Position numbers and translations under genes: made by a program
Notes under the pieces: model-generated
The model's input: only the letters and a program-made list of their open reading frames with translations
What the model was told of the DNA's origin: nothing
Database searches by the model: none
Assembly: GCA_022496185.1 (NCBI GenBank)
Contig: WTXG01000113.1
Span: 1-64,000 of the forward strand
Length of the DNA: 64,000 bases
From: Multifurca ochricompacta
Taxonomy: Eukaryota > Basidiomycota > Agaricomycetes > Russulales > Russulaceae
Direction: 5' to 3'
Shown here: in pieces, positions 44,881 through 57,712 of the stretch
Position numbering within the stretch: the first letter of the stretch is position 1
Layout of the letters: every line of letters starts with the position of its first letter

Positions 44881-47800
44881 GACGCCTCTCCACGCTCCAC
44901 GAGGGATGCTTCATCTAATTTAGGTTTAAACAGACGGCTGGAATACACTGGTCGATGTCTGTACTGTAAGGACATCTGTAGTCGATTCGGTTAATCACTA
45001 TGGCCATCAGACTTGATATAGGCCGGTGACAGTCAAAAGCACGTAGACAAAACCATGGACCATGGACCTTTGTGTGTTCAGTCGATGATTCCCAACAAAA
45101 TCAAATGAGCTACGCAGCTCTTCACTACGAGGGTAGAAACGCCGTTTTGGGATCAGAGTATGAGGGAGTGGAACATTCGACAACAGGTTCCATGCTCGTG
45201 TGAGGGCACATAGGGGCGGGTGATCGGCCTTGGTAACAACCTCATCTATATTTTCCTTTTCCTGAGACAAATTCACTATTCTGGTATATCGGGCGTAAAC
45301 ATATCTCTGTAAAGTTGACATGTTCAGCCGGGTGTGTCCGTTAAGTTTGGGCTACAGACTCGCGAATCATCGTTCACAAGAAAGGAGGAATCGATTGTGT
45401 AAAAAAGGAAACCGTACAACAGCTGTAGTAGGATCTGGAAGACCAGACTTTGGGTCTCATGATGGAATAAATCAAATTAGGGTTTTGTGAAATTGGAGTA
45501 AAAGTGGCGAGGGAAAAATGGTAAGGGAGATAATGAGGAGTTTAGACGTCGTCCTTGGAGGAGATGACACTACACTTGCACATACGACAGCCACGCCTCA
45601 TGTTACGGTGGCTGACCGTTCTGCGAGTGGTTCGATGTCAAAAGAGATTTTGACTGAGTCAAGATGATGAGACTGTTGCTGGGCACGCAAGGCACAGCAA
45701 AGAAAGATAGTCGGATTCCTGAGTATTAAGCCTAGTAAACCACAAGAGCTAAAGACTACTAGAGTTCTTGAGCCAAGTCTCTACTGTACTTATACAGTTG
45801 AAACGAGCGACGTCATGAAGAAAAGTATATAGTGAAACAAAAGAGAAAACGTTGAGGGCGTTGTCTGTTCACAGTCGAGAGTAGGAAAGAAGAGCCTAAG
45901 AGCCTAAGGAAAAGAAGCAGAAAAGGAAATATTATTGTACAACAGGTAATGTAATGGTTATTCGTAACATCTCATGTCACCTTTCGTGACGTGACGCAGA
46001 CTTTGGGATGGCTCAGGCTGTTCATCCTCATTCCCTTCTTCAGGTGTGGATCCAGCGTGGGAGCTTTTCTTAGGATTTCTCGACGATAGACAAAAAGATA
46101 GGTTCAGACACACGTCTAAAAAGAGATGTTAAGAAAGCAGGGAGCGTTTACCCAAAAAGCTAGGGGTTAGAATCAACAAGTTCCTGCGCTGCGCTATGGA
46201 TATGACCCTAGTGATTTATTCTCTTACTTTGGGTCTGGGTAAAGGGGTCACCACCACGGAGGAGAAGAGTGGCCGTGAGATCATCGAGTCCAGTCAGGGC
46301 GTTCCGTGTATAACCCACCATTATGTTTAGACCGACCCCAAATGGGTTCGTCTGTCCGGCCTTTCATGTTCTCCTCAACCGGCTCACTATCCGGTCAGTT
46401 GGTAATTGCACGCTAGCTGGGGAATGACGCCTACTGGGGTCACACACACACACAGAATTCCCAGGATCTTGCTGGACGCTCAGTAGCCAGCAGGGAGAAA
46501 CTTCATTGAACCTAATCGCTTCGGTTCCACTCTTGGCCAAGCAGAGTCACGAGCGAAGGTCGAGGGTTTCGCAGGGCGAGACCGGTGGAACGGAATTGTA
46601 TTTGCGCGACGTCACCCACCAAATACTAAGAATGAGACCGATACAGCGAGACAGGTGCTTGCTTACTGATTTAATGCACGGAGGGAGATCTTTCGCACTG
46701 GAAAAGCAATGCTCTTCATCTCTTCTCTCTCTCCTCTTCTTCAAGTTCCTGAGAGGTCTATGCGTCCGGGTTCACATCCACGAATTGATACAGCCTCTGT
46801 CACGCACTCTCTTTTGCTCTACTTGCTGCGCTACGGTCGACATTCACAAAGCAAATCTAACTCATAATGAGAACAGGAATAGGAATCCAGAATCCGGAAC
46901 ATTCAAATCGCCATTTTACTTACGGATTCCGATCCGCGGTTGAGTGTGGCACTAAATCTTAAAGTCAAGTAAGACAAAAAAAGTAGTTTGCACTGAAAAA
47001 GGTTGGTTGGTTGGTTGATTGTTAAACAAGAAGGATCCCCATCCCACTTTGAGTTCTTGTTCTGATCTAGTCTCTAAAGAGGACGTGATGCTTGTCAATG
47101 ATCTGAATGGCCATTTGCTCTCGGCTCTTATGATCCTGGCATGCCTTTTACAGATCCCATCATCAGACCAACTAGAGGCGACGAAGGACAGTTCGCTCGT
47201 TGCAACCTTTGGTCAGTTACTCAAAGAGTTGCGAGGAACACGGTTCTGGCAAGGGTTCTTCTGATAGTATCGGGTTGGTCCGGGAGGTGAGGGATTTCAA
47301 CCAGTTTTTTATTACGAGGTCACCGCACCCGGCGGCCCTTTAACCCACGAACATAACACACGTAGTATAACGCCCACCCCCCTCTTTATTCCTAGTTTCA
47401 TCATCTTTTACTTGTCTGTTGGTCCTATGCGATGTGAACTTATTCGTCAAATCAAACCCCCTCGCCGTTTATGTTTTTTTTCTTTGTGCTATCAAACTCT
47501 CGTTTATCGTTTTTAATTGTTTTCTTGATAAACAAATAAAATTAAAATTAAAATTAAAAAGAAGAGAATGACATAAATGGGAAACTATTGTTCTCCATGA
47601 TTGATGGATGATAAGGAAGTGAGGTGAATAAACCAAAGCAACTCTCAAGTTTAACGAGTGTTGATTCTAGTTGGACCACCAACCTCCACCTTTCTTGATT
47701 ACTCCACATCCGGTTCACCCCTAATTCATCCACTCGCCCTCCCCCCCCCCCCTCCCTCTCCCCCTTCCAAAAAAAAAAAAAAAAGAATGGTGACGTCCCT

Positions 47801-49068
47801 GACGATTGTGATCACGACCAAGATGACAAGTTATGCAAGCAAGAGTGTAAATAGATACGCTGCACTTCATTAAGGCCTTTGGAAGAAGAAATAGATTTTT
47901 TTTTTTTTTGGGGGGGGGGGGGGGGAGGGATCAAATACGTCAGCCTCATATTCATAGCATAGTTTGATTGGTTTGGTGTCCAGGTGGGGGGTGGTGGGGA
48001 TTTCTAGGTTTATCTTGATCTTTAAAGTTATATGATTCGATCCCCGGAGAGGGAGAGAAAAAAAAGAAAAAAAAAAAAGGGCAAGTACTGAATAGATTAA
48101 AGATGGCCAGGCCATAAGGGTGTGTAAGAACGGCACCCCCCCTCACCCAAATGAGTTTTCTGTTTCTGTCCACTTCCCCCTCATCCAGAGAAAAGTAAGA
48201 GATAGAGTTTTCACGGTGTTTTCACACGGTTATAATAGACTGACTGACTGATGCATCAGACAGAGAGAGAAGGAACGGGACCCGGGGGGAGGGGGGTGGT
48301 GGTGCCATGCGCGCGCCGGATTGTGGATTCCTCGTCGCGATCGGCCCTTCGGTTCGGCTCGGTTCGGAGAAAATGTTGAGAGACTGAGAAACATGCATAC
48401 CGCCACACACACACACACACACAACACACACAACACTTATTTTATATATTTTTATTTATCCCAATTATTTATATTGTTTTGTTTTATGTGTACAGAGCAT
48501 AAAATTGATTAATTAAATGATGAAAACCCAACCCACCGAAAGAAAGAAAAAAAAAAAGCAAGCAAGCAAACAAACCAAACCAAAACAAACAAACAAGAGA
48601 AAACAGCTGGCTGGTATCTAATGCTTAATGTGTGATGTGTTCGTGCGTGCGTATCGGATAAGGTAATGGTAGTAGTAGTAAATAGTTAGTGAGTCTGACT
48701 GATAGTATTTTATTTATGTCAAATCTCCCCATACCCTCCCCCTCCGCCCCTCTATCTACTACCATGCCGACGTAGAATAGGCGATGATTAAAGAAAGAAA
48801 AAAAAAAACAGATACAACAAACAAAAAAAAGATTGGAGATGAGAGGACAGCATATGACCTAAAAACTGCGTTATTTGGCGTCCGGGTCTCGCTCACAGCA
48901 CAAAAGGGAAAAAAACAAACAAACAAACAAACAAAAAAAGAGTGAGGTGAGGATTATCATCGAGAGAGCGAAAAAAAAAAAAACGAAAAACAAAGAGAAA
49001 GAAGAAAAAAAAAAAAAACCTTGTCAAGGCAACGAGTGATCCAACCGAAAAAAAAAAAGCCCAGCTTT
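44881..49068. other. Gene-poor spacer with homopolymers and microsatellites
   Basis: No supported gene. Poly-C then poly-A at 47740-47785, poly-T/poly-G at 47895-47927, (CA)n at 48404-48432, A-rich AAAC/AAAG repeats at 48550-48600 and 48910-48945, and A-runs just downstream of the next gene (48970-49060). A short frame at 47019-47264 has no recognisable motif. Confidence 0.5.
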
Positions 49069-51250
49069 CTAAAATCGTTGTTGTCGTTCACCTCCTCCCA
49101 TCTCCCCATTCCCCATGCGCAGGCGTAGCGGTGAACGCGCCATATCCAACGCACTGTATGCCGGCGGTAAATCGTACGGGTCCACCACTTCCGCAGACGC
49201 AAAACCTGTAGGGATCGAACCGGCACTCGGACTCCTGGCGCCCCGCGAGGTAGATATCGCAGGACGAACGTTCGTGGTACGAATACTAAGTGATCGACTC
49301 GCACCCGCGCGCTCTGCAGGGGTGAGAGTCGGTACAGGCACCGGTACCGGTACGGGTGGGAGTGCGGATGTGGGTGCAGATAACGGGGAAAGGTCGTGGA
49401 CACTCGCGGCATAATTTGGTGGCGCTTTCGTAGGTGAATTGTAATCTTGCGGTGACTCGGGGTAGGTAGTGGCCGTCGGGTTCCGGATATGCGAGTAGGA
49501 GCGAGAATGCGGTAACGAGGGTTGATGGGGCGGTATGGGGGAGACAGGTCCGGGTAGGGGAAACAAAGGGCTGGGGGAGACTGCGGAATTAGGGGAAGGC
49601 ATTTGGGACAGAGATTGGAAGGGCAATTGAGGCTTTGATGTGGATGGAGTCGGAGGGATGGGAAGGGAGCGAGAGTGGACGCTCGAAGTTGGCGATGCGG
49701 TAACACGACGGGAAGGTACTGAGATTGGGCTGACAACAGGAGAGCGTGCATCGTGTGGGGAGATAGATGAAGAGCTGGGGAGTGGAGGAAGTGGAGGTGG
49801 CTCATCTTGCGATATTCGGCCATGTGGCGCGTAAGACATATGCGATATATGCGATGAGGCCGATCCTGGTCCACGGCTATAGGAATACCCATGAGATGAC
49901 GGTAACGGTGGCATCGGTAGCTCGCGGGTTCTTCGATTTGGATGTTGGGAAGAGGAAAAGGCGTGGGAGGCAATTGAGAGCGAAGAGCCCGAGTGTGAAG
50001 AGTATACCGCTTGTCCTGATGGATATGTTGAATGTTGATTCGACGATGGTGTGTCCCCGTGGAAGGACAAACGGCTTGTCGCCCGGGATGCAGTTGAGCT
50101 TGCGCGACCATCGATACTTTCAGCGTAGCGAGACTGATTGTCCTCCATTACACGCGCCGGTATGCTCGACCGCCATCGTTCGATCGCCGGGGTAGCCTCC
50201 GAGGTGTCCAGAAGGGCTTCCATGTCAGGTGTTTCGGAAGACAGTGAGCTAGAGGATGGGCGAGTGTCTGTGGATTGCGGGCCCATTAAGGAGCCATTGG
50301 AAGGATTGCTCAGGTCGGGGAACGATTCTGATGGGCTAGCGCGCGTCACGTTCATCCATTCGTCGGTAGGCGTTACGAGAAGCATAGCCGTTACGAGTAA
50401 AAAGTCTAATAGGCTGAGAGGAAGGCCATTATGCATGCGCTGGGGCCGACTCGTGCCGAGGCGAAAAAGAGGATCGAGAATTTTTAATTGTGCAGGAGCA
50501 CGTTGAACTGCTGGCTCTAAGATGGCAACTGGGCCCTTGACCGTCTCCGTTGTGCACTACAGAGAAAACGAGAAAAAAAAAAAGGGAAGAAAAAAAAGAG
50601 AGTAAGGTTAGATGAAAAGATGGTTCTCATTGTTGACAACAACATACGGCATAATTAGACCCCAAACGTTTCCATCTTAAGCTATGCTGGTGGTGAGGGA
50701 TGTAGAATTTGCGGTAACTGGAATACGAACGAGTCGAAATCGATCTTTAATAAAATGTAGAGGAGGAGGGGGGAGGAAAGACGAACCTTGAGAGAGAGCC
50801 ATATGAATAGCCGAGAAAGTCGTCGGCAGGTTTCCAATGACCTTTGCCAAAAACGACTTCGACACCTGCAAGATCCTTGGTTTTGCGCGACGGTGATCTT
50901 TGAGAATCTGTTGGCCAACGAACGCGAGAGACGTTGACGAAACCTTTGGGGTCAGACCTGCGAACTTTGGTGATATTGTCATCGGTATCGATGACATAGA
51001 GGGGGTTGTCGGATGAACCATCATGAACAACGGAGTCTAGAAATGAGGGAGAAGATAAGCGCAATACCATCAATGGATGACTTGTTGGTTGTGAAGGAGC
51101 GGTAGAGTCTGGTGATTTGAAACGACGAAGAACAGATGAAGTCGAGGACGTGGAGGATTTTAGACGACCAGCAATGGAGGGAGTGAAGGAAGTGCCGGCC
51201 TGTAATTGCGATTTGTCTCTATCCCATGTTGGTAAGGACAGTTTGACCAT
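49069..51250 (-). CDS. DUF6593-like protein with Ser/Pro-rich cytoplasmic tail
   Basis: Three exons (50787-51250, 50648-50717 and 49069-50556) join in frame to 673 residues; introns are 69 and 91 bp. Start MVKLSLPTWDRDKS was chosen as the first ATG after CT-rich leader DNA; an in-frame ATG at 51394 would add 48 hydrophobic residues and is less likely. Residues about 50-175 look like the beta-rich domain common in basidiomycetes (PLYVIDTDDNITKVRRSD, GVEVVFGKGHW, then RKFYIPHHQHSLRWKRLG). A hydrophobic helix (LPLSLLDFLLVTAMLLVT, about residue 220) follows. The rest is low-complexity Ser/Pro/His with PPLPPLP-type SH3-ligand motifs and a PPAYSALD near the end, a possible WW/NEDD4 docking site. 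Likely a membrane-associated adaptor; role unknown. Confidence 0.82.
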
Positions 51251-51394
51251 TGGAAAAGGAAAAGAAAGAAAAATAAAAGAGAAAAATGAATAGGAGAAAG
51301 GAGAAGGAAGCAAAAGAAGAGTTGGTCGGCTTAACAGGGGTACTGGTCGCAATGTGTGTAATGTGTGTGTGTTGTTGTATATGGGCACGGACAC

Positions 51395-51650
51395 GGGTTT
51401 GGGTTGAATGGGGTTGGTTATTGGTGGTGGGTTGGTGGTATTGGTATGGTATTAGGTATGGTATGGTATGGTACGGGTATAGGTATGGGTATAGTTATGG
51501 TTATGGTTATGGTTATGGTTTATGGTCAATGGTTTATGATTTATGGTTTATGGTTTATTGGTTATTTGAGATGGTTATTATTATGTTGATGGTGAGAGGA
51601 ATGGGTATGAGTATGGGTATATTGGGCATATGAGTACTTCTGGGTACTCT
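51395..51650. repeat. C-depleted GGTAT/GGTTAT-rich tract upstream of the DUF6593-like gene
   Basis: About 230 bp almost free of C on the + strand, made of imperfect ggtatggtat, gggtatagg and ggttatggttat units. Many short G-runs could allow strand-asymmetric structure. It lies about 150 bp upstream of the start codon, so it may be part of the promoter. Confidence 0.75.
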
Positions 51651-54600
51651 ATAGGTAATCTAAGATTATGTAATTTAACTTTATAATCCTAATTATTATT
51701 ACTCATATACTCCCGCTAGCCGGGGTTCGGGCGCGGGGGAGTCAACCGACCGGGACCGGGGGAGCCGGAGTCAGGCTTTCTCTGCTCTGCTCTGCACTTC
51801 ACTCCTCTCCTTCCTCGGCTTACTACTTGTATGGCAGCTTATCTGCATTGCACCCGAGCGGGATTCCTTACTCTGCCCCCCCCTCCCCCCCACCCCTGAT
51901 CATCGGAGTCGACGCTATATACCGGATTCAATTACTTTGCTTTGAACTAGAACCCAACTATCAATTTGTTGATTGACCCCCTCCCTGTACGTACGCTGCT
52001 ATTGAGAGATCGCTCCCCCGGGATAGGCAGGAAAGGCGGGAAATGATGCACCCGATTTGCGGGCCGGGCCGGGATGCAGCATAGACACTCCCCCCCCTCC
52101 TCCCCCCCCCAACCTCCCCGCCGCCACCCTATCTTTTACTTATTACTAAAATTTGCATCCCCCCGCTCCCGGCTCAGATGCGCCTGGCCTTCTTTTCATA
52201 TTTGTCAGGTAAAAGAAGCACGTCTTCCACCCATAAAAAATTGGACGGACGATGCACACTCATAGGCGCTCGTTATACTATAGCCAGCCCGGGAATTGCC
52301 GTTTTGAATGGGGACTCTTCTGAATTCATACATACGCTATAATAAATAATAATCTATGCCCTATCTTGTGCTGCACGTAATCATATCGCTTTTGCCCACC
52401 ACCCCCCACCCCCCCTATACACACACAAAATAGTCGGAAAAGCATCGGAAACGTCGCAGGAGCAGTAGCAGCAGCTTACAAGCGACGTCTCATGTGTCGT
52501 TTGTGTTTGAGAGTCTTATCAGCTGGGATCAGAAATAGCTGATCGGCTAACATCGCCACGTCGTCGCCGCAAGGACAGCTTCGATTTGTGATGCGCTCTG
52601 AGAACGCAGATGATGATTTGTGCGCCATGACAAGAAGGGAGAGGGGGAGGGGGGGGAATGGGTGTCGGAGTTAGGTGAGGGTATTAGGGGGGAGGAGGAG
52701 GGGCCAATGACAGTTCCCATAAGGATCAACGTTCGAAGTAAGATAACACTAAAAAAAAAACTGTTTTGCATCGTCTTATGACAGCCGGGCCTTCTCCAAA
52801 AGTTTGATGTCAGTGTTCCCAACACACACGACCTACTTACTATTTAACACCTAAAAATTACAGAGACGGGTATCGCGACGCGAAAAGAGGGTTAAGCCTA
52901 GAGGCGGCAAGGGATAAACCACCTCCGCTTCCCCCGCCCCCCGCCCGCCTCACATCCCCAACACTCCACCCCTTCCTTCTCTATATTAGTAGTAGAAAAG
53001 TGTGATACTGCGGTTTTTTTTAGATTGCTGCGGCATTGCGAAAAGGAGATGTCTCGGACGTTACCGCGGGGTTTGATTCCGCCGGCGAGAGGAATGAAAA
53101 AATGAAGAACCGCCCTCTCGATCTCGCTGTCTTCCCACATGTACTCCCGCCCCACCGAAGGTTTGGGCTTTTTTCTTTTCCCCCCCCGCATGGGCCGAGT
53201 TGAATTGAATTGAGTTGAGTTGGGTTGGGGAAAGAGGATGATAAAGCGCGTAATCGTCATTCGTCATTTCTACTCCACCCCCCACCCCCCCCCCAAGCAG
53301 CAGCAGCAGCCAGAAAGAGAGAGTATAGGGAATTGAGATCGGGTTACGTCACAGAGAGAGATGCTTGGTTACCAGAGGAAAGAAAACTATAGATAATAAT
53401 CGGCAAATCCAAAGGGGATCATCATCATCATCATCATCATCATCGGACCGGAAACGGGGTATACGGCCTAAACCTTGCCTTGACGGTAAGCGGTGGAGAG
53501 AGATAAATTAACGGATAACGATGACGACGACGCGCGACGACAGGACAATACCCACCCACCACGGCACGCCACACTACATGCGGCAGCTCAATTTACCCCA
53601 TACCATACCCCATAGGTAGGAAAAGAAAAAAAGTTGTCAGTCAGTCAGTCAGTCCGGAGTCCGGAGTCCGGGACAACACACGCGGGGGTTGGGTGTTGGG
53701 TGTTAAAAGACTCCGGATCCGGGGTCTACGTTTTGCCGAGTGAGGAAAGGCAAAAGGGTTGTATATCCCTTTCGGCGGATTTTTCATTTTTCATTTTCAT
53801 TTATGGCCACAAAGGGTACTAGGCAGTTTTCAAGATATTAATGTTGAGTTGTGTGAAAGAGTGTAGTGAGAGTCGTCGAAGGGTTCGGCCAAAGGTAACT
53901 AAATCTGTCTAGGAGGGGGAGGGGGGGGAGTGGTTATGAACTGCTGTGCCTTCTGTTAGGATCAGATCAAAATTTAATTATTTTTTTTTTTTGTTCCGCC
54001 GGAGGGCGGTGGGGAAGAAAATAACACGAGAGAGAGAGAGAGAGAACGAACATGTCCCTGTCCGCTCGCCGAGCCCGTTCTCTATGTGTTTAGTGAGCAT
54101 GAGCTTTAGATAGATGGGTTTACTTCCGTGCGCGTGCGCGACATCACGTCTTTCGTCGTCATGGTCATGGATTATGGTCATGGGGGTTCCGCTATCGCTG
54201 AGGGAGTTGGGTTGGGATTATGTAAACCAGACCCATTCGCATGATGGGCATGATGTCACGGGTGAATCCTTAGCCTTCTCTCCCCTCCCCTCCCCCCCAA
54301 ATGCTCAGTGTAAATCCATGCTCTCGATGAGACACAGGTTTTATTTTTATTTTTTTTGGGAGGAGAAATTGAAAATGACATTACACGCGAGATAACTCCT
54401 AGTTGGAAGGGGGTTCTCTGCCTTCTCAAGGACAACGGATCAGGGACATTTTCAGTCCCTGTAAAAAAAAGGAGTACCGAACAATAACTAGTATGGGTTT
54501 TATTCTTTCTTTCAACCTCTTTCTCATAAGTGTGGTCCTCCTTTCAATCAATGCGGCGGGCCATATAGTTCCTTCCACTAGATCTGATACATTCGCAAAT

Positions 54601-55098
54601 GTAACGTAGGAGAGTAATAGATCCAATCATCATGTGGCATACTGCACGCCTTTTTGTTTTTGTTTTTTTGGATTCGGTGGGCATGGCCCCAGGGGGTCGA
54701 GGGCGTGTTTTCCGTCAAAAACAGTCGCTTATCGCCATTCTCTCTCTCTTCCCCCCCCCTCCTGGTGGTGGGCAGTAGTAGGGGATTGGAGAGTGCCCCG
54801 ACAAACTGTCGGGAACCAACAAAAAAAATAAAAAAGACATTTGTCCTCACCCAGTCATCGGATAAACAATCACTCTCCTGCACACCGTTGACCCCACATC
54901 TCCTTCAAATTCAGTCAATGCGCTAGTGGCAGAGTTCCGAGTCTACAACAAAAAAAAGTTAAAACACACATCACATGACGCGGGGTAAAAAGCGGCTTGG
55001 TATTACAACACGCACCATTACTCGCACGATACGCTCCGTGTTGAAATACGTCTCCGAGTCTTCAGGCCAGATGATACTCATTTGACGATATGGCAATC
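51651..55098. other. Gene-poor spacer
   Basis: No gene supported. (CAT)n at 53419-53444, GA repeats at 54030-54044, tandem cagt and ccggagt repeats at 53638-53668, G/C homopolymers near 51880, 52090, 52650, 53155 and 53285. Short open frames show no recognisable protein motif. Confidence 0.5.
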
Positions 55099-56847
55099 CT
55101 AATCCCTCCTCTTCGCTTCCCCCTCTTTCCTCCCCTCCTCTTCGTCTTCCTCGTCTTCCTCCTCCTCCTCATCATCATCATCAACCCCAACCCCGCGCAA
55201 TCGTGCCTCAATGCCACTGGTACCACAACGACGGAAATGAAACGGATTGAAATCAAGGTGTGTGACCACTGTCGCATTAGCGGTACCAGTCGAAGCAGTG
55301 CCCACGAATATAAACAACCCCTCATGTAAAAGCGCGACAGCCTGAGCGCCTGACCCTCCAAGCTCAATATGTGGTAGCAAACGAGCTGAGATGGGACTCC
55401 AATCGCGCCATGGTATCTTCGTACAGCCGGGAGGTGGTACGTCGGCCGGCAAGGCGGCGTCTTTTGTGGTGGTGGTGGTGAAAGCGCTAAGGCGCACGAC
55501 CAGTAACTGGTAGGAACGTTCTTCTGTGACGTTGACGTCATAGTCGTCGTCAACGTCATCATGAACCCATACTCCTCCAAGGTCATCGAAATGATAACCG
55601 GTGTGCTTAGCGCCGTATTGAAGAGCGAGACAGATGATACCTCTCGCCGGGTCAGGATAGAACGGAATGGTGGACGACGAGGGACGGGCGATGATGGCAG
55701 TGCCGCTACTACTACAACTGCTACTGCTGGTGGTAGTGATATCGGCGCGGAAGAGGGACGTGTCGTTGCGGATCAGGGGCAGCTCGAGCTTGTGCTGCGC
55801 ATGCAGTTTGGCCGCGGGGATGTCCAATCGACAGATCTCGAGCGTGTTATCCACGGGATTGACGAGCGCGAGGGTGTCACTCGAGAGGACGATGATGTCA
55901 TTAAAGAAATGGCTCGTCGGCAAGCAAATCTGAAAGTGATATGTGATATTGTCACAACCAGATTACGGCAATAATAATAATAATAATATAACAAAACTCA
56001 CGCGTGCGACGCTTCGATCTTTCCAGCCTACCGCGATGAGGCAGCTTTCCGGTTTTCCGGGAAAATCCAGAGTTGTGACGATGAGAACATGATCGTCGAT
56101 GATGTACATTTTGGCGATGCAGAATGTCCTTTCACCTTCGACGAGGAGGGGTCGGGTAGAGAATGGATGAGGGGTACCATCTTGAAATTGAACAACCGCA
56201 GTTCCATGCAATTGCACAGCCATGGTGCCCTATATATGCCTATGAAATGAGCGGGAGATGCTCAAGTCAAAGGACGCTTACTCAATGAGCATGGCAAACA
56301 TGTTATACTTGTCAATAGCAAAGGCGTGGCACAAGAGGCCAACCGTCTGAGGGAATTTTAGACATACGGAGTGGACGTCCTCTTGTTTCAGCGAAGACCG
56401 AAGATCCAAGTATGTGTACCTGTAATCTTGTGCACGACCGTCGGCGCACAATTCGATATAAAAGTCCTCGACGACCATGACCTGACGATCGGGATCTGAC
56501 TCTTCAATTTCGACGACATGATGACGATGATGATAATGATGATAATGATGATGTCGCGCGACAGGGTCAGAGAAAGGGTCAGCAGCGGATACGGAGATAT
56601 TTTCCCAGGCAGATTCCCAACGACTGAGAGCTGTGACGCGTTCACGGATCGAGAGACCTCCTGGTGGTGAACGATCTCGTAGGCCAGCTTCTTGAATTCG
56701 GATGCGGTAATGTTCCAATTGAGGCTCGTGAACGAGATAGGAGAGGCGTTTGCACGAGAGCTTTAGGGCTAGGATGTCATCCAAGGAAAGGTGTGACATT
56801 ATTGCGCGGACGAGTTCGGGAGGGAGCTTGAGAAAGGCCAAGGGCAT
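55099..56847 (-). CDS. F-box protein (SCF substrate adaptor)
   Basis: The N-terminus is a clear F-box: FLKLPPELVRAIMSHLSLDDILALKLSCKRLSYLV (residues 4-38), which would bind Skp1. Exon 1 is 56282-56847, exon 2 about 56002-56229 (MAVQLHGTAVVQF to KDRSVAR), exon 3 55099-55929 (ICLPTSHFFND to the acidic tail D/E-rich then KRRD). Intron 2 (55930-56001) has clean GT-AG ends and an ATT microsatellite. The exon 1-2 junction is a problem: donor GTAAGC and acceptor TATAG do not keep the phase, so a sequence error, an unseen exon or a frameshift is likely. A His-rich run (HHHYHHYHHRHH) from a CAT-type repeat interrupts the helical part. Downstream beta-rich sequence fits the propeller-like bodies of basidiomycete F-box proteins. 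Target unknown. Confidence 0.75.
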
Positions 56848-57204
56848 CGTTGTTAAACCGCTCTAAACCCGTCTCGAATGGCTTTAAGGGGTTTTATTTG
56901 GGGGGGGAAGTAACTGGAGGTCGTTGCGCAACCACTTCCCTTTTTTAAAAAAGAAAGGTGAGGACTACCTTACGGCAGCCCATTGCCCAACGAGGCGAAT
57001 AACCATTTATTTGGTAAAACGGCATGGATGATTGGAAGTCGGTGTCGATGAATTGTCAATAACTCTCAAATACACTCAATACTCAATATATAGGACATCC
57101 GTGGGAATGTATGACAAAGAAAGAAGATTGAACCCTTTTTGTTGGTTGGTCCGGTCGTGGTCGTACCAAAGACTCACTCGCGCACACTCAATCAATCAAT
57201 CTCA
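56848..57204. promoter_or_regulatory. Divergent promoter of the F-box and CHZ1 genes
   Basis: 357 bp between start codons. Contains caatatatagg (about 57084-57094), a TATA-like element about 115 bp before the CHZ1 start, and an atcaatcaatc stretch just before it. Confidence 0.5.
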
Positions 57205-57712
57205 ATGTCTACGTCTGCTTCTACTACAAAACCCACTTCAACTGCGTAAGCCCTGCTTTTTTCTTTCTCTTTCCCACCTTTTCTCATCCTCACCTCAAAA
57301 TAATGGTTAGCAGTACGCGGCGCTCGAGGAGCCCAGCCAAACCTCCATCTCCTGGTAAAGGCAAGGGCAAGGGCAAGAGCGCGACTACGAACCATGCGAA
57401 TGACGACGAAGATGATGATGATGATGATGATGACGAAGAGGAGGAAGAGGTCGACGACGAAGATGAAGACGAAGATGAGAATGATGACGATGATGATGAT
57501 GATTTGATGGATTATGAGGAGGAAGGAGATGAGGAAGATGATGATGGAGAGGTAAAATGGCCTCTCTTTTCTTTTTTTTTTTCCCACTAATAACATTTCT
57601 CACACAGGATATTGACCCATCGACGATCATCACAAGTCGTACGCGCGGCAAACGGGTCGACTACTCATCCAAAGAGGCGCACGAGCGCGCCGGACTGTCG
57701 ACCAAGGAGTAG
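57205..57712 (+). CDS. CHZ1: Chz1-type histone H2A.Z chaperone
   Basis: Nuclear chaperone that binds H2A.Z-H2B dimers and hands them to SWR1. Exons 57205-57245, 57311-57551 and 57608-57712 encode about 128 residues: MSTSASTTKPTS, a basic SRSPAKPP stretch, a KGKGKGK cluster, a very long Asp/Glu run, then the CHZ motif DIDPSTIITSRTRGKRVDYSS close to the C-terminus. Size and layout (acidic stretch before CHZ) match the family. The first intron ends in tagcag, a NAGNAG acceptor, so one Ser may be optional. The strong antisense open frames here are artefacts of the GAT/GAC repeats. Confidence 0.88.

Noticed and set aside
47895..47927. T/G homopolymer as a telomere remnant
   Set aside because: Plain homopolymer runs, no TTAGGG-type units.
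48020..48060. tRNA B-box-like gattcgatcccc
   Set aside because: No matching A box, acceptor stem or anticodon arm at the right distance.
48957..50111. 384-residue open frame overlapping the Ser/Pro-rich gene
   Set aside because: Same strand, other frame, composition driven by CCN/TCN codons; it lacks any domain and does not join upstream exons, whereas 49069-50556 does.
57192..57651. Ile/His-rich frames on - across the CHZ1 gene
   Set aside because: Complement of the GAT/GAC repeats that encode the acidic stretch; the + strand has correct splice sites and the CHZ motif.
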